Below, one piece after another: positions 1 to 9,195 of a stretch of DNA of 64,000 nucleotides. The notes under the pieces were generated by a model. That model did not search any database. It was not told where the DNA came from and worked only from the letters and a program-made list of their open reading frames with translations. Made by a program: the position numbers and the translations under genes. The DNA lies in NCBI RefSeq assembly GCF_018860745.1, contig NZ_JAHKPY010000014.1, forward strand, positions 831,214 to 895,213, given 5' to 3'. This DNA comes from Zobellia uliginosa. Lineage in GTDB: Bacteria > Bacteroidota > Bacteroidia > Flavobacteriales > Flavobacteriaceae. Numbering within the stretch: position 1 is the stretch's first letter; every line of letters starts with the position of its first letter.

Positions 1-36
1 TTAGGTCTGGGCATTTTAAACACTTAATTTAAAATT

Positions 37-1611
37 TTAGTACCCTGGGTTTTGAACTAGGTTAGGGTTTGAAAGAAGTGCAGTTTCTGGTATAGGATAC
101 AAATTGGTGTTCTCATCTCCAGTAACTTCTTTAAGACTCCAAGGGGATGTAAATTGTCCAAATCTAACTAGGTCATTTCTTCTCCAGTATTCAATAAACA
201 ACTCTCTTCCTCTTTCAGCAAGGAGTTCTTGCTCATCTACTGAGGTTAAATCAGGAGTATCGGTTCTTTTTTGTCTTAGTTCGTTTACAATATCCGTAAC
301 ATCTTGACCCATACGCATCATAGCTTCTGCTCTCATTAAGTGAGCATCCGCATAACGGAACATAATTTGATGCCTTCTGAACGAATTGTTTTGGTTTTCG
401 TCATCAGTAGGGTCAAACGGGTGATATTTAATAACACGGACTCCCTCTACTTCGGTATTACCAACCAACGCAGGAATTTCTTTGGTGAAACTTAAAGGAG
501 CACCTTGACGGTTTGTTAATGGAGTACCATCTTCATTGTACTGCTGACCAATTAAGAAACCATAGCCTATTCCTAAGTTATCATTATTGGCAGTAGTGGC
601 ATCCGGAACAAAACCTCTTCGCTCTTCTTGGCCATCGCCAACATAATTGGTGTTAGGAGCACCTTCAAAACTATTGTAAAAGTCAGATAACGTTGTGAAT
701 CCATTCCATCCACCACCTTCATTGTCAGGAGAATTTTGATTGTAGTGAAGGGTATTCCAAATTCTTGCTCCAACCTCACTGTTTAGGTGCCAAATAGTTT
801 CGGTATCATCCGTTGGTTCAAAAATCTGAAAATATCCTTCTTGAATGGCAAATCCTTTGGCCTCAATAGCATCCACGGCATCTATTACTTTTTGCATATC
901 GGCAGTGTCGAAAGTATCGGTGCCCTTGTAAACAGATGCATTTAAATACAGTTTTGCTAATAAAAAATTAGCAGCCTCTTGTGTTGCTTTACCAGTGTTA
1001 TCAACACCGGGCGCTACAGATGGTAGGCTTGGAAAAGCGTCAAGTATATCTGATTCTATAAAATCAAAAGCTTCCGTTCTGGTCATTACCATTGGATTAA
1101 CGTCTGGGCCTTCGTCTACACCTCTAAAAGGAACCGAACCAAAAAGGTCTACAACAAAAAACATATTAAATGCACGAAGAAATTTTGCCTCGGCAGTTAC
1201 TGCAGCAGAAGGATTACTTTCAATAATTTCTGTTGCTCTAAAAATGTTCTGGTTTAAATTGTTCCAGGAGTTTAGTATATATAAATGAGATGAAGTCCAA
1301 GTATGTGTGTGCAATTGTCTCCAGATACCATTATCACCCCAGTCGGTTCCTCTAGTAGGAACTAATAGTTCGTCTGTGGAAACTTCAGAAAGTGCATACA
1401 TATTTTCTTGACCTTGAAAGTCCCCTCCAACTTTATTGTAAAGGTCGCTAAGGGAGGATTCAGGGTCACTTAAACCTGTGAAGCCAGTAGATCCAGAATC
1501 TTCACTTATCAAGGAGTCTGTCTCTTCTATTTCAAGATCGGTACAGGAGACCATCAATGCTGTCGTAAAGACCGATAATAATATCGGGGTTATTTTTATA
1601 TTTAGTTTCAT
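37..1611 (-). CDS. SusD/RagB-like starch-binding outer-membrane lipoprotein
   Basis: Surface lipoprotein partner of the SusC channel; binds oligosaccharide and lids the transporter. The N-terminus is a lipoprotein signal with lipobox LMVSC (Cys23). The body has SusD helical-repeat features: an N-terminal segment ending in AEAKFLRAFNMF, a middle SusD segment with RADAHLMRAEAMMRMG near residue 425, and the RGRELFIEYWRRNDLVRFG motif near 470. Length 524 fits the family. It lies 10 bp downstream of the susC gene, so the two are almost certainly cotranscribed. The alpha-glucan role is inferred from the neighbouring GH65/GH13 genes, not from this protein itself. Confidence 0.95.
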   Translation of the reverse strand: MKLNIKITPILLSVFTTALMVSCTDLEIEETDSLISEDSGSTGFTGLSDPESSLSDLYNKVGGDFQGQENMYALSEVSTDELLVPTRGTDWGDNGIWRQLHTHTWTSSHLYILNSWNNLNQNIFRATEIIESNPSAAVTAEAKFLRAFNMFFVVDLFGSVPFRGVDEGPDVNPMVMTRTEAFDFIESDILDAFPSLPSVAPGVDNTGKATQEAANFLLAKLYLNASVYKGTDTFDTADMQKVIDAVDAIEAKGFAIQEGYFQIFEPTDDTETIWHLNSEVGARIWNTLHYNQNSPDNEGGGWNGFTTLSDFYNSFEGAPNTNYVGDGQEERRGFVPDATTANNDNLGIGYGFLIGQQYNEDGTPLTNRQGAPLSFTKEIPALVGNTEVEGVRVIKYHPFDPTDDENQNNSFRRHQIMFRYADAHLMRAEAMMRMGQDVTDIVNELRQKRTDTPDLTSVDEQELLAERGRELFIEYWRRNDLVRFGQFTSPWSLKEVTGDENTNLYPIPETALLSNPNLVQNPGY

Positions 1612-1621
1612 ATCTGTTTTT

Positions 1622-4600
1622 TTAAAAAGTTACGTTGATTCCAACAGTCAAAGTTCTTGGTCTAGGAAAAGAACTGTAGTCAATACCGGCTATTGGTAAA
1701 CCGTTTAGAAGGTCATCTCCTGCAGGGCTGACGCTAACTTCAGGGTCAAGGCCACTATAATCGGTAATCACGAACAAATTCTGAGCGTTTAAACTTAATC
1801 GCATAGTATCAAAACAACCTTCTCCTGAAAGCGGAACGTTGTAACCAATGGAAGCATTTTGAAGTCTAACAAAATCACCTTTTTCTAAGAATCTAGTTGA
1901 AACTGATGCTTCTGCGAAACGTCCTTCTTCACCAGCAAGTCCAACTACATCTTGGGTTACATTGTTACCACTACCAATTGCTCCAGCTGTAAAGAATGCA
2001 TTAGCAGTATTGTTATAAATATAGTTCCCAAATTGACCATTGAAGTACAATGATGCATCCCAGTTTCTATAATTTAGACTTGTTGAAAAACCACCTGTGA
2101 AATCTGGAAGAGCACTTTTTCCGACAAATTTTTGGTTATCGTTACCGCCTTCGTGAACAGGGTTGCCGTTTTCGTCAAATCCAACGAATTCACGCAAATA
2201 AAATGAAAATAAAGGTTGACCTGAAGCAAGACGTTGAGAGAAGGCATTTGAAAGACCTGCACCACGTATGGTTCCAGCTGCAATTTCACCATCAAAATCT
2301 TGGATTTCATTCTTGTTATAAGCGACATTGAATCCGGCAGACCAGTTAAAATCTTCGGTTTGAACAAAATCATAGTTCAATGCAAATTCTACTCCTTGGT
2401 TAAGAACTAAAGCATCTAAGTTTTGAAAGAAAGTGGGCTGCGGAGATGGTTGTGCAGCTTGAATATTTAAAAGCAAATCTTTGGTCTCTTTACGATAAAA
2501 ATCAATGCTACCGTTCAATCTATCATTGGCAAATCCAAAATCAAGACCTACACCATATTGTGTAGTTTCTTCCCATTTTAAATCTGGGTTTGCAAATTCA
2601 ACAGTTGTGATTCCTGGTATGTTGATATCTCCACCATCGTTTATACTGCCATCTGAGAATCTTTCTCTTCTTACAAATCGTCCGTAGCCAAGTCCATCTT
2701 GGTTACCTGTAATACCGTAGTTAAGTCTAAGTTTTAAAGTAGATACTGCCTCGCCAATAAAATCTTCTTCGTTAATTTTCCAGGCAAAAGCTCCAGAAGG
2801 GAAAATACCATATTGGTTGTTATCCCCAAACTTGGAAGATCCATCCGCTCTTACAGTAGCAGTAAATAAATATTTGCCCGCTATAGTATAGTTAACTCTT
2901 GCAAAATAAGATTGTAGTTCATCTGTATTGTCAAATGTATCGGCAAAAATTGAATTAACTGGAATTGAAGCTTCGCCTAAGAAATCAGTTTGAGTATTAG
3001 GAAAAAGTCTGTTTACGAAAAGTCCTTCGCTAATATTTCCTGCATAACCATATTGTTGGTACGATCCAGAGATTTTAGATTCTAAAATATCAGAAGCATC
3101 AGACAAATCTTGCGCCATTGAATTTAAGTCTGGAGATGAATATCCCCATCCTTCTATATTTCTACCTCTTACATTAAAATCTTGATAAGAAAAACCACCT
3201 AGCACATCTAAAGATGAGTTCTCAAACTCTTTCTTATAGTTCAATGTAAGTTCAAAAAGTCTATTTTCATTAGTCAAGTCATTTAAAGCACCACGACCAT
3301 TTCCAGCAGCTCCTCTAGATACATTGAATGAATTAGAGCTTAATGAAGCTTCTCTTGTAGATTCGGCTTTATCATAACCTACAGTAGCTTTAGCGGTCAA
3401 TTCATCAGTTATGTTGTACGAAGCAGAAAAGTTTACTAAGAAACGGTTAGTGTTGTTTAAACTCTGCCAATTTTCTAATAAGTTTAAAGGATTGATTCTA
3501 TCCCCTGGGTTAAAATTGGCGCTTGCAGGCCAAGTAGGGTTAGATGAATATGCTGAACCCAAAAGGTCACCTGTAGAACCAGCGCTACCACTTAGTGGTG
3601 GAGCTTCATCGTTAACACGTGAAATTGTACCTTGTAAATCAAGTTTTAGCTTATCGTCTAAAAATCTCTGAGAAACATTTAATCGACCAGTAATTCGTTC
3701 TTGAGATGATTTTTTGATAACACCAAACTGCTTTCCGTAATTGAAAGTGGCTCTTACGTTACCAGACCCATAATTTCTTGAATATGCTAAGTTGTTATTG
3801 GTAGATGCGGAATTTCTGGTAACTAAATCTTGCCAATCCGTATCGTTGCCAAAATCAGCAGCCGATCCTCCAAAAGCATCAACGGCAGATAGAAATTGGC
3901 TTCTATTTAAAAGGTCGTATTCTTTAGCCGGTTCTGAAAAACTCAAATCAGAAGAGAACTCCCATGTTCCACCTTCAGCACCACCTTTTCCACTTTTAGT
4001 AGTAATGATTACCACTCCGTTAGCTCCACGTGAACCATAAATGGCCGTAGCAGAAGCATCTTTAAGAACACTCATGCTTTCAATATCGTTAGGGTTTAAG
4101 AAACTTAAAGGGTTTCTTGCCGAGCTAGAACCTACGCCAATATTGGTTCCTTCCGATGAGGTGTCCCCAGAAGGTAATGGAACGCCATCAACAACAAATA
4201 AAGGGTTGTTGTTTGATCTTACGGAAGAGGTTCCTCGAATACGAATTGAAACTCCAGACCCAGGCTCTCCACTTCCTTGAGAAATTTGTACCCCAGCGGT
4301 TTTACCTTGTATTAATTGTTCAGGAGAAGAAATCACCCCTTTGTTAAAGTCTTCGGAGGTCACAGAAGCAACAGAACCTGTAGCATCTTTTACCGTCGTA
4401 GAGCCATAACCTATTATTACAACCTCGTCCAAAGCTTGGGCATCTTCTTGCAAAGTTACGTTAATTGTTGATTGGCCGTTAACGGGTACTTCTTGAGAAG
4501 CAAATCCTATGTAGCTAAATACCAGGGTTGAGCCTTCAGGTACGTCGCTTAACGCATAGTTCCCATCAAAATCTGTTTGTGCTCCTGTGGTCGAGCCTTT

Positions 4601-4732
4601 AATTACAACACTAGCTCCCGGTAAAGGGCCACTTGCATCGGAAACAGTTCCCGAAACATCTTGTGCCTGTGCTATGCCAAAGCCTAAAAAAGCCGCAACC
4701 ATAACCAGGTTTCTGAGTAGCATAATCTTCAT
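1622..4732 (-). CDS. SusC/RagA-like TonB-dependent outer-membrane transporter
   Basis: TonB-dependent channel importing oligosaccharides across the outer membrane. Signal peptide about residues 1-24 (ends AQAQ), then a carboxypeptidase-D-like beta-sandwich extension (about 25-105), then the plug with the SusC signature (VDGVPLP near residue 186, DASATAIYGSRGANGVVIITTK near 226-246), then a long beta-barrel ending in aromatic Phe, as expected for BAM-dependent insertion. No STN domain is seen, so direct anti-sigma signalling is not suggested. It is divergent from lacI; a consensus promoter (4944-4972) and LacI-type operators (4827-4842, 4928-4934) lie upstream, so repression by the neighbouring regulator is likely. 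Confidence 0.96.
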   Translation of the reverse strand: MKIMLLRNLVMVAAFLGFGIAQAQDVSGTVSDASGPLPGASVVIKGSTTGAQTDFDGNYALSDVPEGSTLVFSYIGFASQEVPVNGQSTINVTLQEDAQALDEVVIIGYGSTTVKDATGSVASVTSEDFNKGVISSPEQLIQGKTAGVQISQGSGEPGSGVSIRIRGTSSVRSNNNPLFVVDGVPLPSGDTSSEGTNIGVGSSSARNPLSFLNPNDIESMSVLKDASATAIYGSRGANGVVIITTKSGKGGAEGGTWEFSSDLSFSEPAKEYDLLNRSQFLSAVDAFGGSAADFGNDTDWQDLVTRNSASTNNNLAYSRNYGSGNVRATFNYGKQFGVIKKSSQERITGRLNVSQRFLDDKLKLDLQGTISRVNDEAPPLSGSAGSTGDLLGSAYSSNPTWPASANFNPGDRINPLNLLENWQSLNNTNRFLVNFSASYNITDELTAKATVGYDKAESTREASLSSNSFNVSRGAAGNGRGALNDLTNENRLFELTLNYKKEFENSSLDVLGGFSYQDFNVRGRNIEGWGYSSPDLNSMAQDLSDASDILESKISGSYQQYGYAGNISEGLFVNRLFPNTQTDFLGEASIPVNSIFADTFDNTDELQSYFARVNYTIAGKYLFTATVRADGSSKFGDNNQYGIFPSGAFAWKINEEDFIGEAVSTLKLRLNYGITGNQDGLGYGRFVRRERFSDGSINDGGDINIPGITTVEFANPDLKWEETTQYGVGLDFGFANDRLNGSIDFYRKETKDLLLNIQAAQPSPQPTFFQNLDALVLNQGVEFALNYDFVQTEDFNWSAGFNVAYNKNEIQDFDGEIAAGTIRGAGLSNAFSQRLASGQPLFSFYLREFVGFDENGNPVHEGGNDNQKFVGKSALPDFTGGFSTSLNYRNWDASLYFNGQFGNYIYNNTANAFFTAGAIGSGNNVTQDVVGLAGEEGRFAEASVSTRFLEKGDFVRLQNASIGYNVPLSGEGCFDTMRLSLNAQNLFVITDYSGLDPEVSVSPAGDDLLNGLPIAGIDYSSFPRPRTLTVGINVTF

Positions 4733-4826
4733 AAATGAATTGTTTTAAGTTGAGTTTAATTATAAAATAAAGTTAAATGTATGGAAAAACACAGTTAATC
4801 AGATGAAAATGGCATGGGCCATATCT

Positions 4827-4842
4827 ACGAAAACGGTTTCGT
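4827..4842. promoter_or_regulatory. Candidate LacI-family operator (palindrome)
   Basis: ACGAAAACGGTTTCGT has perfect 6-bp arms (ACGAAA/TTTCGT) around a central ACGG. It has the AT-rich arms and central CG typical of LacI/GalR family operators. It lies in the presumed 5' UTR of susC, about 95 bp downstream of the predicted start site. Its core AAACGGT recurs at 4928-4934 and, inverted, at 6120-6127. Confidence 0.55.
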
Positions 4843-4943
4843 GTTAATAACTTTCCTAAAATTCGATACTAATAATAATAACGTCGAATAAATAGCAAAT
4901 TAGTAATAAGAAGGGTTGAAAATGGGGAAACGGTATGTAATCC

Positions 4944-4972
4944 CAAATATACAGATTTCATTTTAATTCAAA
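4944..4972 (-). promoter_or_regulatory. Bacteroidota-type promoter for susC-susD
   Basis: On the minus strand a TTTG (-33, 4972-4969) is followed after exactly 17 bp by TATATTTG (-7, 4951-4944), matching the known Bacteroidota sigma-ABfr consensus TTTG-N17-TAnnTTTG. Transcription should start near 4938, about 205 nt upstream of the susC start codon; the AAACGGT copy at 4928-4934 would sit directly on the start site. Confidence 0.6.
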
Positions 4973-5076
4973 AATGATTGAATTTACGAGATGATTTGTT
5001 AAGATTGTTAAAAAATGTGGAACGTTATCGTTTGCCCAAATTAAAGTTTAATTTCACTACCCAAAAGTTATAAGAT

Positions 5077-6108
5077 TTGAAGCGAAAGATTACTCTAAAA
5101 CAAATTGCAAGAGAATTAGAAGTGTCTATCTCAACGGTTTCAAAATCGTTAAAAGATAGTGATGAGATTAGTGCAGACACCAAAAAGAAAGTACAGGCCT
5201 TTGCAAAATTGTACAATTACAGGCCTAATAATATTGCCCTTAGCCTTAAGAATAGGAAAACCAAGAATATTGGCGTTGTTATTCCGGATATAGTACATCA
5301 TTTTTTCACCACTGTCTTTAGAGGAATTGAAAAATATGCAAATGAGCGTGGTTATAATGTAGTGGTATGTGTCTCTGACGAATCCTATGAAAAGGAAGTG
5401 TTTAATATGGAACTTCTGGCAAATGGTAGTATTGACGGTTTTATCATGTCGGTATCTGCCCAAACACAGCAAAAGAATGACTTTAGCCATCTAAAAGAAG
5501 TGGTTGAACAAGGCTTTCCATTGGTTCTTTTTGATCGTGTTATCGATGAGATCGAATGTGATAAAGTTATAATGAATGACGAGCAGATTGCGTACGAAGC
5601 AACTGCTAAAATGCTGGCAGAGGGAAAGAAAAAAATAGCGCTAGTAACGACTGAAAGCTATTTTAATGTAAGTGAGAAAAGAGCGGATGGTTACAGAAGA
5701 GCGCTTAAGGATTTTGGTATTAAGGTTGATGAAAACCTAACTCTGGTTCTACCATTTAAGGGTGTAGAAGAATCGTATATTGATGCTTTTGTTGAAAATG
5801 AAGTGTTTGATGCTGCATTATGTGTCAATGAAATTTTTGCGGTTTTGTTAATGGCAATAGTGCAGAAGAAGGGCTTGAGGATTCCTGAGGATGTTTCAGT
5901 CATTGGCTTTACGGACGGACTTTTGTCTCGCTATTCTACACCTTCATTAACTACGGTTGCACAACATGGTGAGAGTATGGGCGAAATTGCAGCCGAAATG
6001 TTGATTGAAAAACTGGAAAATGAAATTGGCTTTCATGAAGAGGAAGTTTATAGAACACAAATTGTTGAAGCAACTTTAATAGAAAGAGGTTCTACCATTA
6101 ACAAATAG
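5077..6108 (+). CDS. LacI-family transcriptional regulator
   Basis: Sugar-responsive DNA-binding repressor/activator. Residues 5-27 form the LacI helix-turn-helix and hinge lead-in (LKQIARELEVSISTVSKSLKD), followed by a periplasmic-binding-protein-like effector domain (about 60-340) with GVVIPDIVHHFF and the usual DGFI, FDRV and SVIGFTDG elements. Length 343 is normal. The start is TTG at 5077: an in-frame TAA lies at 5071-5073, and no ATG or GTG precedes the HTH. It is divergent from susC and upstream of pgmB-GH65-GH13, the usual place for the maltose regulator in Flavobacteriia. The effector, probably maltose or an oligosaccharide, is inferred. Confidence 0.93.
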   Translation: MKRKITLKQIARELEVSISTVSKSLKDSDEISADTKKKVQAFAKLYNYRPNNIALSLKNRKTKNIGVVIPDIVHHFFTTVFRGIEKYANERGYNVVVCVSDESYEKEVFNMELLANGSIDGFIMSVSAQTQQKNDFSHLKEVVEQGFPLVLFDRVIDEIECDKVIMNDEQIAYEATAKMLAEGKKKIALVTTESYFNVSEKRADGYRRALKDFGIKVDENLTLVLPFKGVEESYIDAFVENEVFDAALCVNEIFAVLLMAIVQKKGLRIPEDVSVIGFTDGLLSRYSTPSLTTVAQHGESMGEIAAEMLIEKLENEIGFHEEEVYRTQIVEATLIERGSTINK

Positions 6109-6119
6109 ATCGTATGAAT

Positions 6120-6127
6120 ACCGTTTT
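6120..6127. promoter_or_regulatory. Possible LacI-family half-operator upstream of pgmB
   Basis: ACCGTTTT in the 82-bp lacI-pgmB spacer is identical to the core of the inverse complement of the palindrome at 4827-4842 (ACGAAACCGTTTTCGT). The flanks do not complete the palindrome, so this is at best a weak site. Confidence 0.3.
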
Positions 6128-6190
6128 GGTGATGTTGATAGATTCAACCCGTAATAAGTAACCAATTTATAAATAACAAGTTCAAATCCC

Positions 6191-6847
6191 ATGAGTATAT
6201 CAGCATTTATATTTGATTTAGATGGTGTAATAGTAGACACCGCAAAGTATCATTACCTAGCTTGGAAAAAACTGGCTAATGAGCTTGGTTTTGAGTTTAC
6301 AAAAGACCAGAACGAGCTATTTAAAGGGGTAAGTCGTAAAAGATGTTTGGAAATTCTTCTTGATATAGGAGGTGTTACGGCAACCCAAGAACAGTTTGAC
6401 AAATGGATGATCGAAAAGAATGAGGACTATTTGGAATATATAGAAAAGATGGACGCCTCCGAAATTCTTCCTGATGTACATAAGGTTCTAGATTTTTTAA
6501 AGGAAAGAAATATACCAATAGCACTGGGCTCAGCTAGTAAGAACGCTAGACCTATTTTAAAAAAAGTTAACCTTTTGACTTATTTTGATGCCATTGTAGA
6601 CGGTAATGACGTGACCAAAGCAAAGCCAGACCCAGAGGTTTTTTTGATTGCTGCAGGAAAACTTGCAACAGCGCCGGAGAAGTGTCTTGTTTTTGAAGAT
6701 GCTGTAGCGGGAATACAAGCAGCGAACAATGCTAAAATGTTGAGCATAGGAATAGGACATCCAGATATTCTTTCAGAAGCCAAATACAACTTTAACGATT
6801 TTACCGAAATAAGTATAGATTTTCTAAATGACTTAATTTCTGAGTAA
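6191..6847 (+). CDS. pgmB: Beta-phosphoglucomutase (HAD superfamily)
   Basis: Converts beta-glucose 1-phosphate, the product of inverting maltose phosphorylase, to glucose 6-phosphate in the cytoplasm. The HAD motif FDLDGVIVDT (D9 nucleophile, D11 acid/base) is at the N-terminus, the Ser motif GSASKNA near residue 118, a KAKPDPEVF Lys motif near 145 and FEDAVAGI near 163. The 218-residue length is normal. Its position directly before the GH65 gene defines the substrate: inverting GH65 phosphorylases release the beta anomer. No signal peptide. Confidence 0.94.
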   Translation: MSISAFIFDLDGVIVDTAKYHYLAWKKLANELGFEFTKDQNELFKGVSRKRCLEILLDIGGVTATQEQFDKWMIEKNEDYLEYIEKMDASEILPDVHKVLDFLKERNIPIALGSASKNARPILKKVNLLTYFDAIVDGNDVTKAKPDPEVFLIAAGKLATAPEKCLVFEDAVAGIQAANNAKMLSIGIGHPDILSEAKYNFNDFTEISIDFLNDLISE

Positions 6848-6888
6848 GTTGGTTTTGAAAATTTTTTTCACCCTAAATTTTAAATGAA

Positions 6889-9192
6889 ATGCAAGAATAT
6901 ATAAAAGCAGACCCTTGGTCAATATTAGAAGAGGGTTTTGATAGAGAACTAGTTAAGTCCTCCGAAAGTATTTTTAGTATTGGTAATGGTGCCATGGGGC
7001 AACGGGCCAATTTTGAGGAGAACTATACCGGAGACACTTTTCAAGGAAGTTATATTGCCGGAGTCTATTATCCAGATAAAACTCGTGTAGGTTGGTGGAA
7101 AAACGGATATCCCGAGTATTTTGCAAAGGTATTGAACGCACCTAATTGGATTGGTATTGAGGTGTATATTGACGGTGAGGCCTTAGATTTGAACACCTGT
7201 AAAAAAGTAGAGGATTATAGGCGTGAATTAAACATGAAAGAAGGCTGGTACAGACGTAGTTTTACTGCTGTTCTTCCTAATGAAGCAAAGGTTTCGGTAA
7301 AAGCTACTCGTTTTTTATCGCTTGATTTAGATGAAGTAGGTGCCATAAATTATGAAATTACACCTAAAAGTGGAGATGTTGAAATTAAGTTCATTCCATA
7401 TCTGGATAGTGGTATTACAAATGAAGATTCTAACTGGGATGACAAATTCTGGAACACAACCTCTCTTTCTTCACAAAGTAACCAGGCTTTCATTGAGGCA
7501 CATACGATGAAAACCAATTTTGAAACCTGCACTTTTATGGAAAGCAGATTGTTTCTTAATGGCAAACATATAAATCAGAAACCAACAGAACAGGTTGAAG
7601 AATTTCGTGTGTCGCATGAATATGTTCAGAAGGTTCAGAAAGGAGAGACCGTTGCGCTTCATAAGTTCGGGGGATATGTAGTTTCACGGGATCATAGAGC
7701 ACTGGCGCTAATTGCAGCCTCTAGAAAAGCTTTGGATAAAGCTTTTGATTTAGGGTTTGAAGCACTGCTGGATAAGCAGAGACAGGCATGGGCCAAAATT
7801 TGGGAGATGAGCGATATCACTATTCAGGGTGATGTGAAAGCGCAGCAGGGTATTCGGTTTAATATATTTCAATTGAATCAGACCTATTTAGGAAGAGATT
7901 CCCATTTAAACATCGGTCCTAAAGGTTTTACAGGAGAAAAATACGGCGGAAGCACCTACTGGGACACGGAAGCCTATTGTATTCCCTTTTATATGGCTAC
8001 CAAAGATCAGAATGTAGCGCGTAGTTTATTAAAATATAGATACAATCATCTTGAGAAAGCAATCGAGAATGCGCAGAAATTAGGTTTCTCCAATGGAGCG
8101 GCACTGTATCCTATGGTGACCATGAACGGAGAGGAATGTCATAACGAATGGGAAATTACTTTTGAAGAGATACACCGTAATGGAGCAATAGCTTTTGCCA
8201 TTTACAACTACTACCGTTTTACGGGCGACTATTCCTATATACCAGAAATGGGACTTGAAGTGCTTATTGGTATTGCACGTTTCTGGCATCAAAGAGCTAA
8301 CTTTTCGACCCTAAAGGACAAGTATGTTATCTTAGGTGTAACCGGGCCTAATGAGTATGAGAACAATGTTAATAATAACTGGTATACAAACTATTTGGCC
8401 AAATGGTGTATAGATTTTACCATAGAACAGTTGCAGAAAGTACAAGATGGCTACAATGAGGATTATCGCCGCATCATCGGAAAAACAAAACTAACGGATG
8501 CCGAAATTTCTCAATGGGGAAAGGTAGCTGGTAACCTGTATTTTCCTTTTTCAGAAGAAAAAGGAGTCTTTTTGCAACAAGATGGCTTTTTAGATAAGCA
8601 GTTGGTTACCGTTAGCGAACTTCCAAAAACACAAAGACCTATCAATCAAAAATGGAGCTGGGACCGTATTTTACGTTCCCCATATATAAAACAGGCAGAT
8701 GTACTTCAAGGATTTTATTTCTTTGAAGATCACTTCTCCGTAGAAGAATTAGAGAAACACTTTGATTTTTATGAGCCTTTTACGGTGCATGAATCTTCCT
8801 TGTCTCCTTGTGTGCATAGTATACAAGCGGCAAAACTTAATCGTATGCAACAGGCATATACATTCTACCTTAGAACTTCAAGATTGGATTTAGATGATTA
8901 TAATAGGGAAGTTGAAGAAGGTTTGCACATAACCTCTATGGCAGGTACTTGGATGAGTATTGTTGAAGGTTTTGGCGGAATGAGAGTTGCAGATGATAAA
9001 CTTTCTTTTGAACCAAAAATACCGGAGCAGTGGGAAGCTTATTCGTTTAAAATTAATTTTAGGGAACGTATTCTAAAGGTAACCGTTAAGAAGGATTCCA
9101 CGGAATTTTTGTTGAACGGTCAAGAAGATATGTCTATTCGTTTAAAAGGGGAGCGAATTGTTTTGGAACCCAACAAAACAAAAGTCATCTAA
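6889..9192 (+). CDS. GH65 glycoside phosphorylase, probably maltose phosphorylase
   Basis: Phosphorolyses maltose to beta-glucose 1-phosphate and glucose. N-terminal beta-sandwich (about 1-280), linker, (alpha/alpha)6 barrel (about 320-690) and C-terminal beta sheet. The maltose-phosphorylase signature ECHNEWEITFEEIHRNGA occupies residues 416-433 and holds the general-acid Glu; the phosphate-binding region HESSLSPCVHS is near 647. Length 767 matches the family. No signal peptide, so cytoplasmic. It sits 41 bp after pgmB and 3 bp before the GH13 gene. Kojibiose or trehalose phosphorylase activity cannot be excluded, but the motif and neighbours favour maltose. Confidence 0.93.
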   Translation: MQEYIKADPWSILEEGFDRELVKSSESIFSIGNGAMGQRANFEENYTGDTFQGSYIAGVYYPDKTRVGWWKNGYPEYFAKVLNAPNWIGIEVYIDGEALDLNTCKKVEDYRRELNMKEGWYRRSFTAVLPNEAKVSVKATRFLSLDLDEVGAINYEITPKSGDVEIKFIPYLDSGITNEDSNWDDKFWNTTSLSSQSNQAFIEAHTMKTNFETCTFMESRLFLNGKHINQKPTEQVEEFRVSHEYVQKVQKGETVALHKFGGYVVSRDHRALALIAASRKALDKAFDLGFEALLDKQRQAWAKIWEMSDITIQGDVKAQQGIRFNIFQLNQTYLGRDSHLNIGPKGFTGEKYGGSTYWDTEAYCIPFYMATKDQNVARSLLKYRYNHLEKAIENAQKLGFSNGAALYPMVTMNGEECHNEWEITFEEIHRNGAIAFAIYNYYRFTGDYSYIPEMGLEVLIGIARFWHQRANFSTLKDKYVILGVTGPNEYENNVNNNWYTNYLAKWCIDFTIEQLQKVQDGYNEDYRRIIGKTKLTDAEISQWGKVAGNLYFPFSEEKGVFLQQDGFLDKQLVTVSELPKTQRPINQKWSWDRILRSPYIKQADVLQGFYFFEDHFSVEELEKHFDFYEPFTVHESSLSPCVHSIQAAKLNRMQQAYTFYLRTSRLDLDDYNREVEEGLHITSMAGTWMSIVEGFGGMRVADDKLSFEPKIPEQWEAYSFKINFRERILKVTVKKDSTEFLLNGQEDMSIRLKGERIVLEPNKTKVI

Positions 9193-9195
9193 AAC

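Larger units (their letters stand above)
4733..5076. promoter_or_regulatory. Divergent regulatory region between susC and lacI
   Basis: A 344-bp AT-rich spacer without a credible ORF. It holds the susCD promoter (4944-4972), a palindromic LacI-type operator (4827-4842), a second core AAACGGT at 4928-4934 covering the predicted susC transcription start, and an imperfect inverted repeat AACGTTATCGTT at about 5022-5033 just upstream of lacI that could serve autoregulation. All functional assignments here are inference from motif position. Confidence 0.6.

Noticed and set aside
1-36. TTA at the very first bases as the stop of another minus-strand gene
   Set aside because: Only 36 bases are visible; no frame can be supported.
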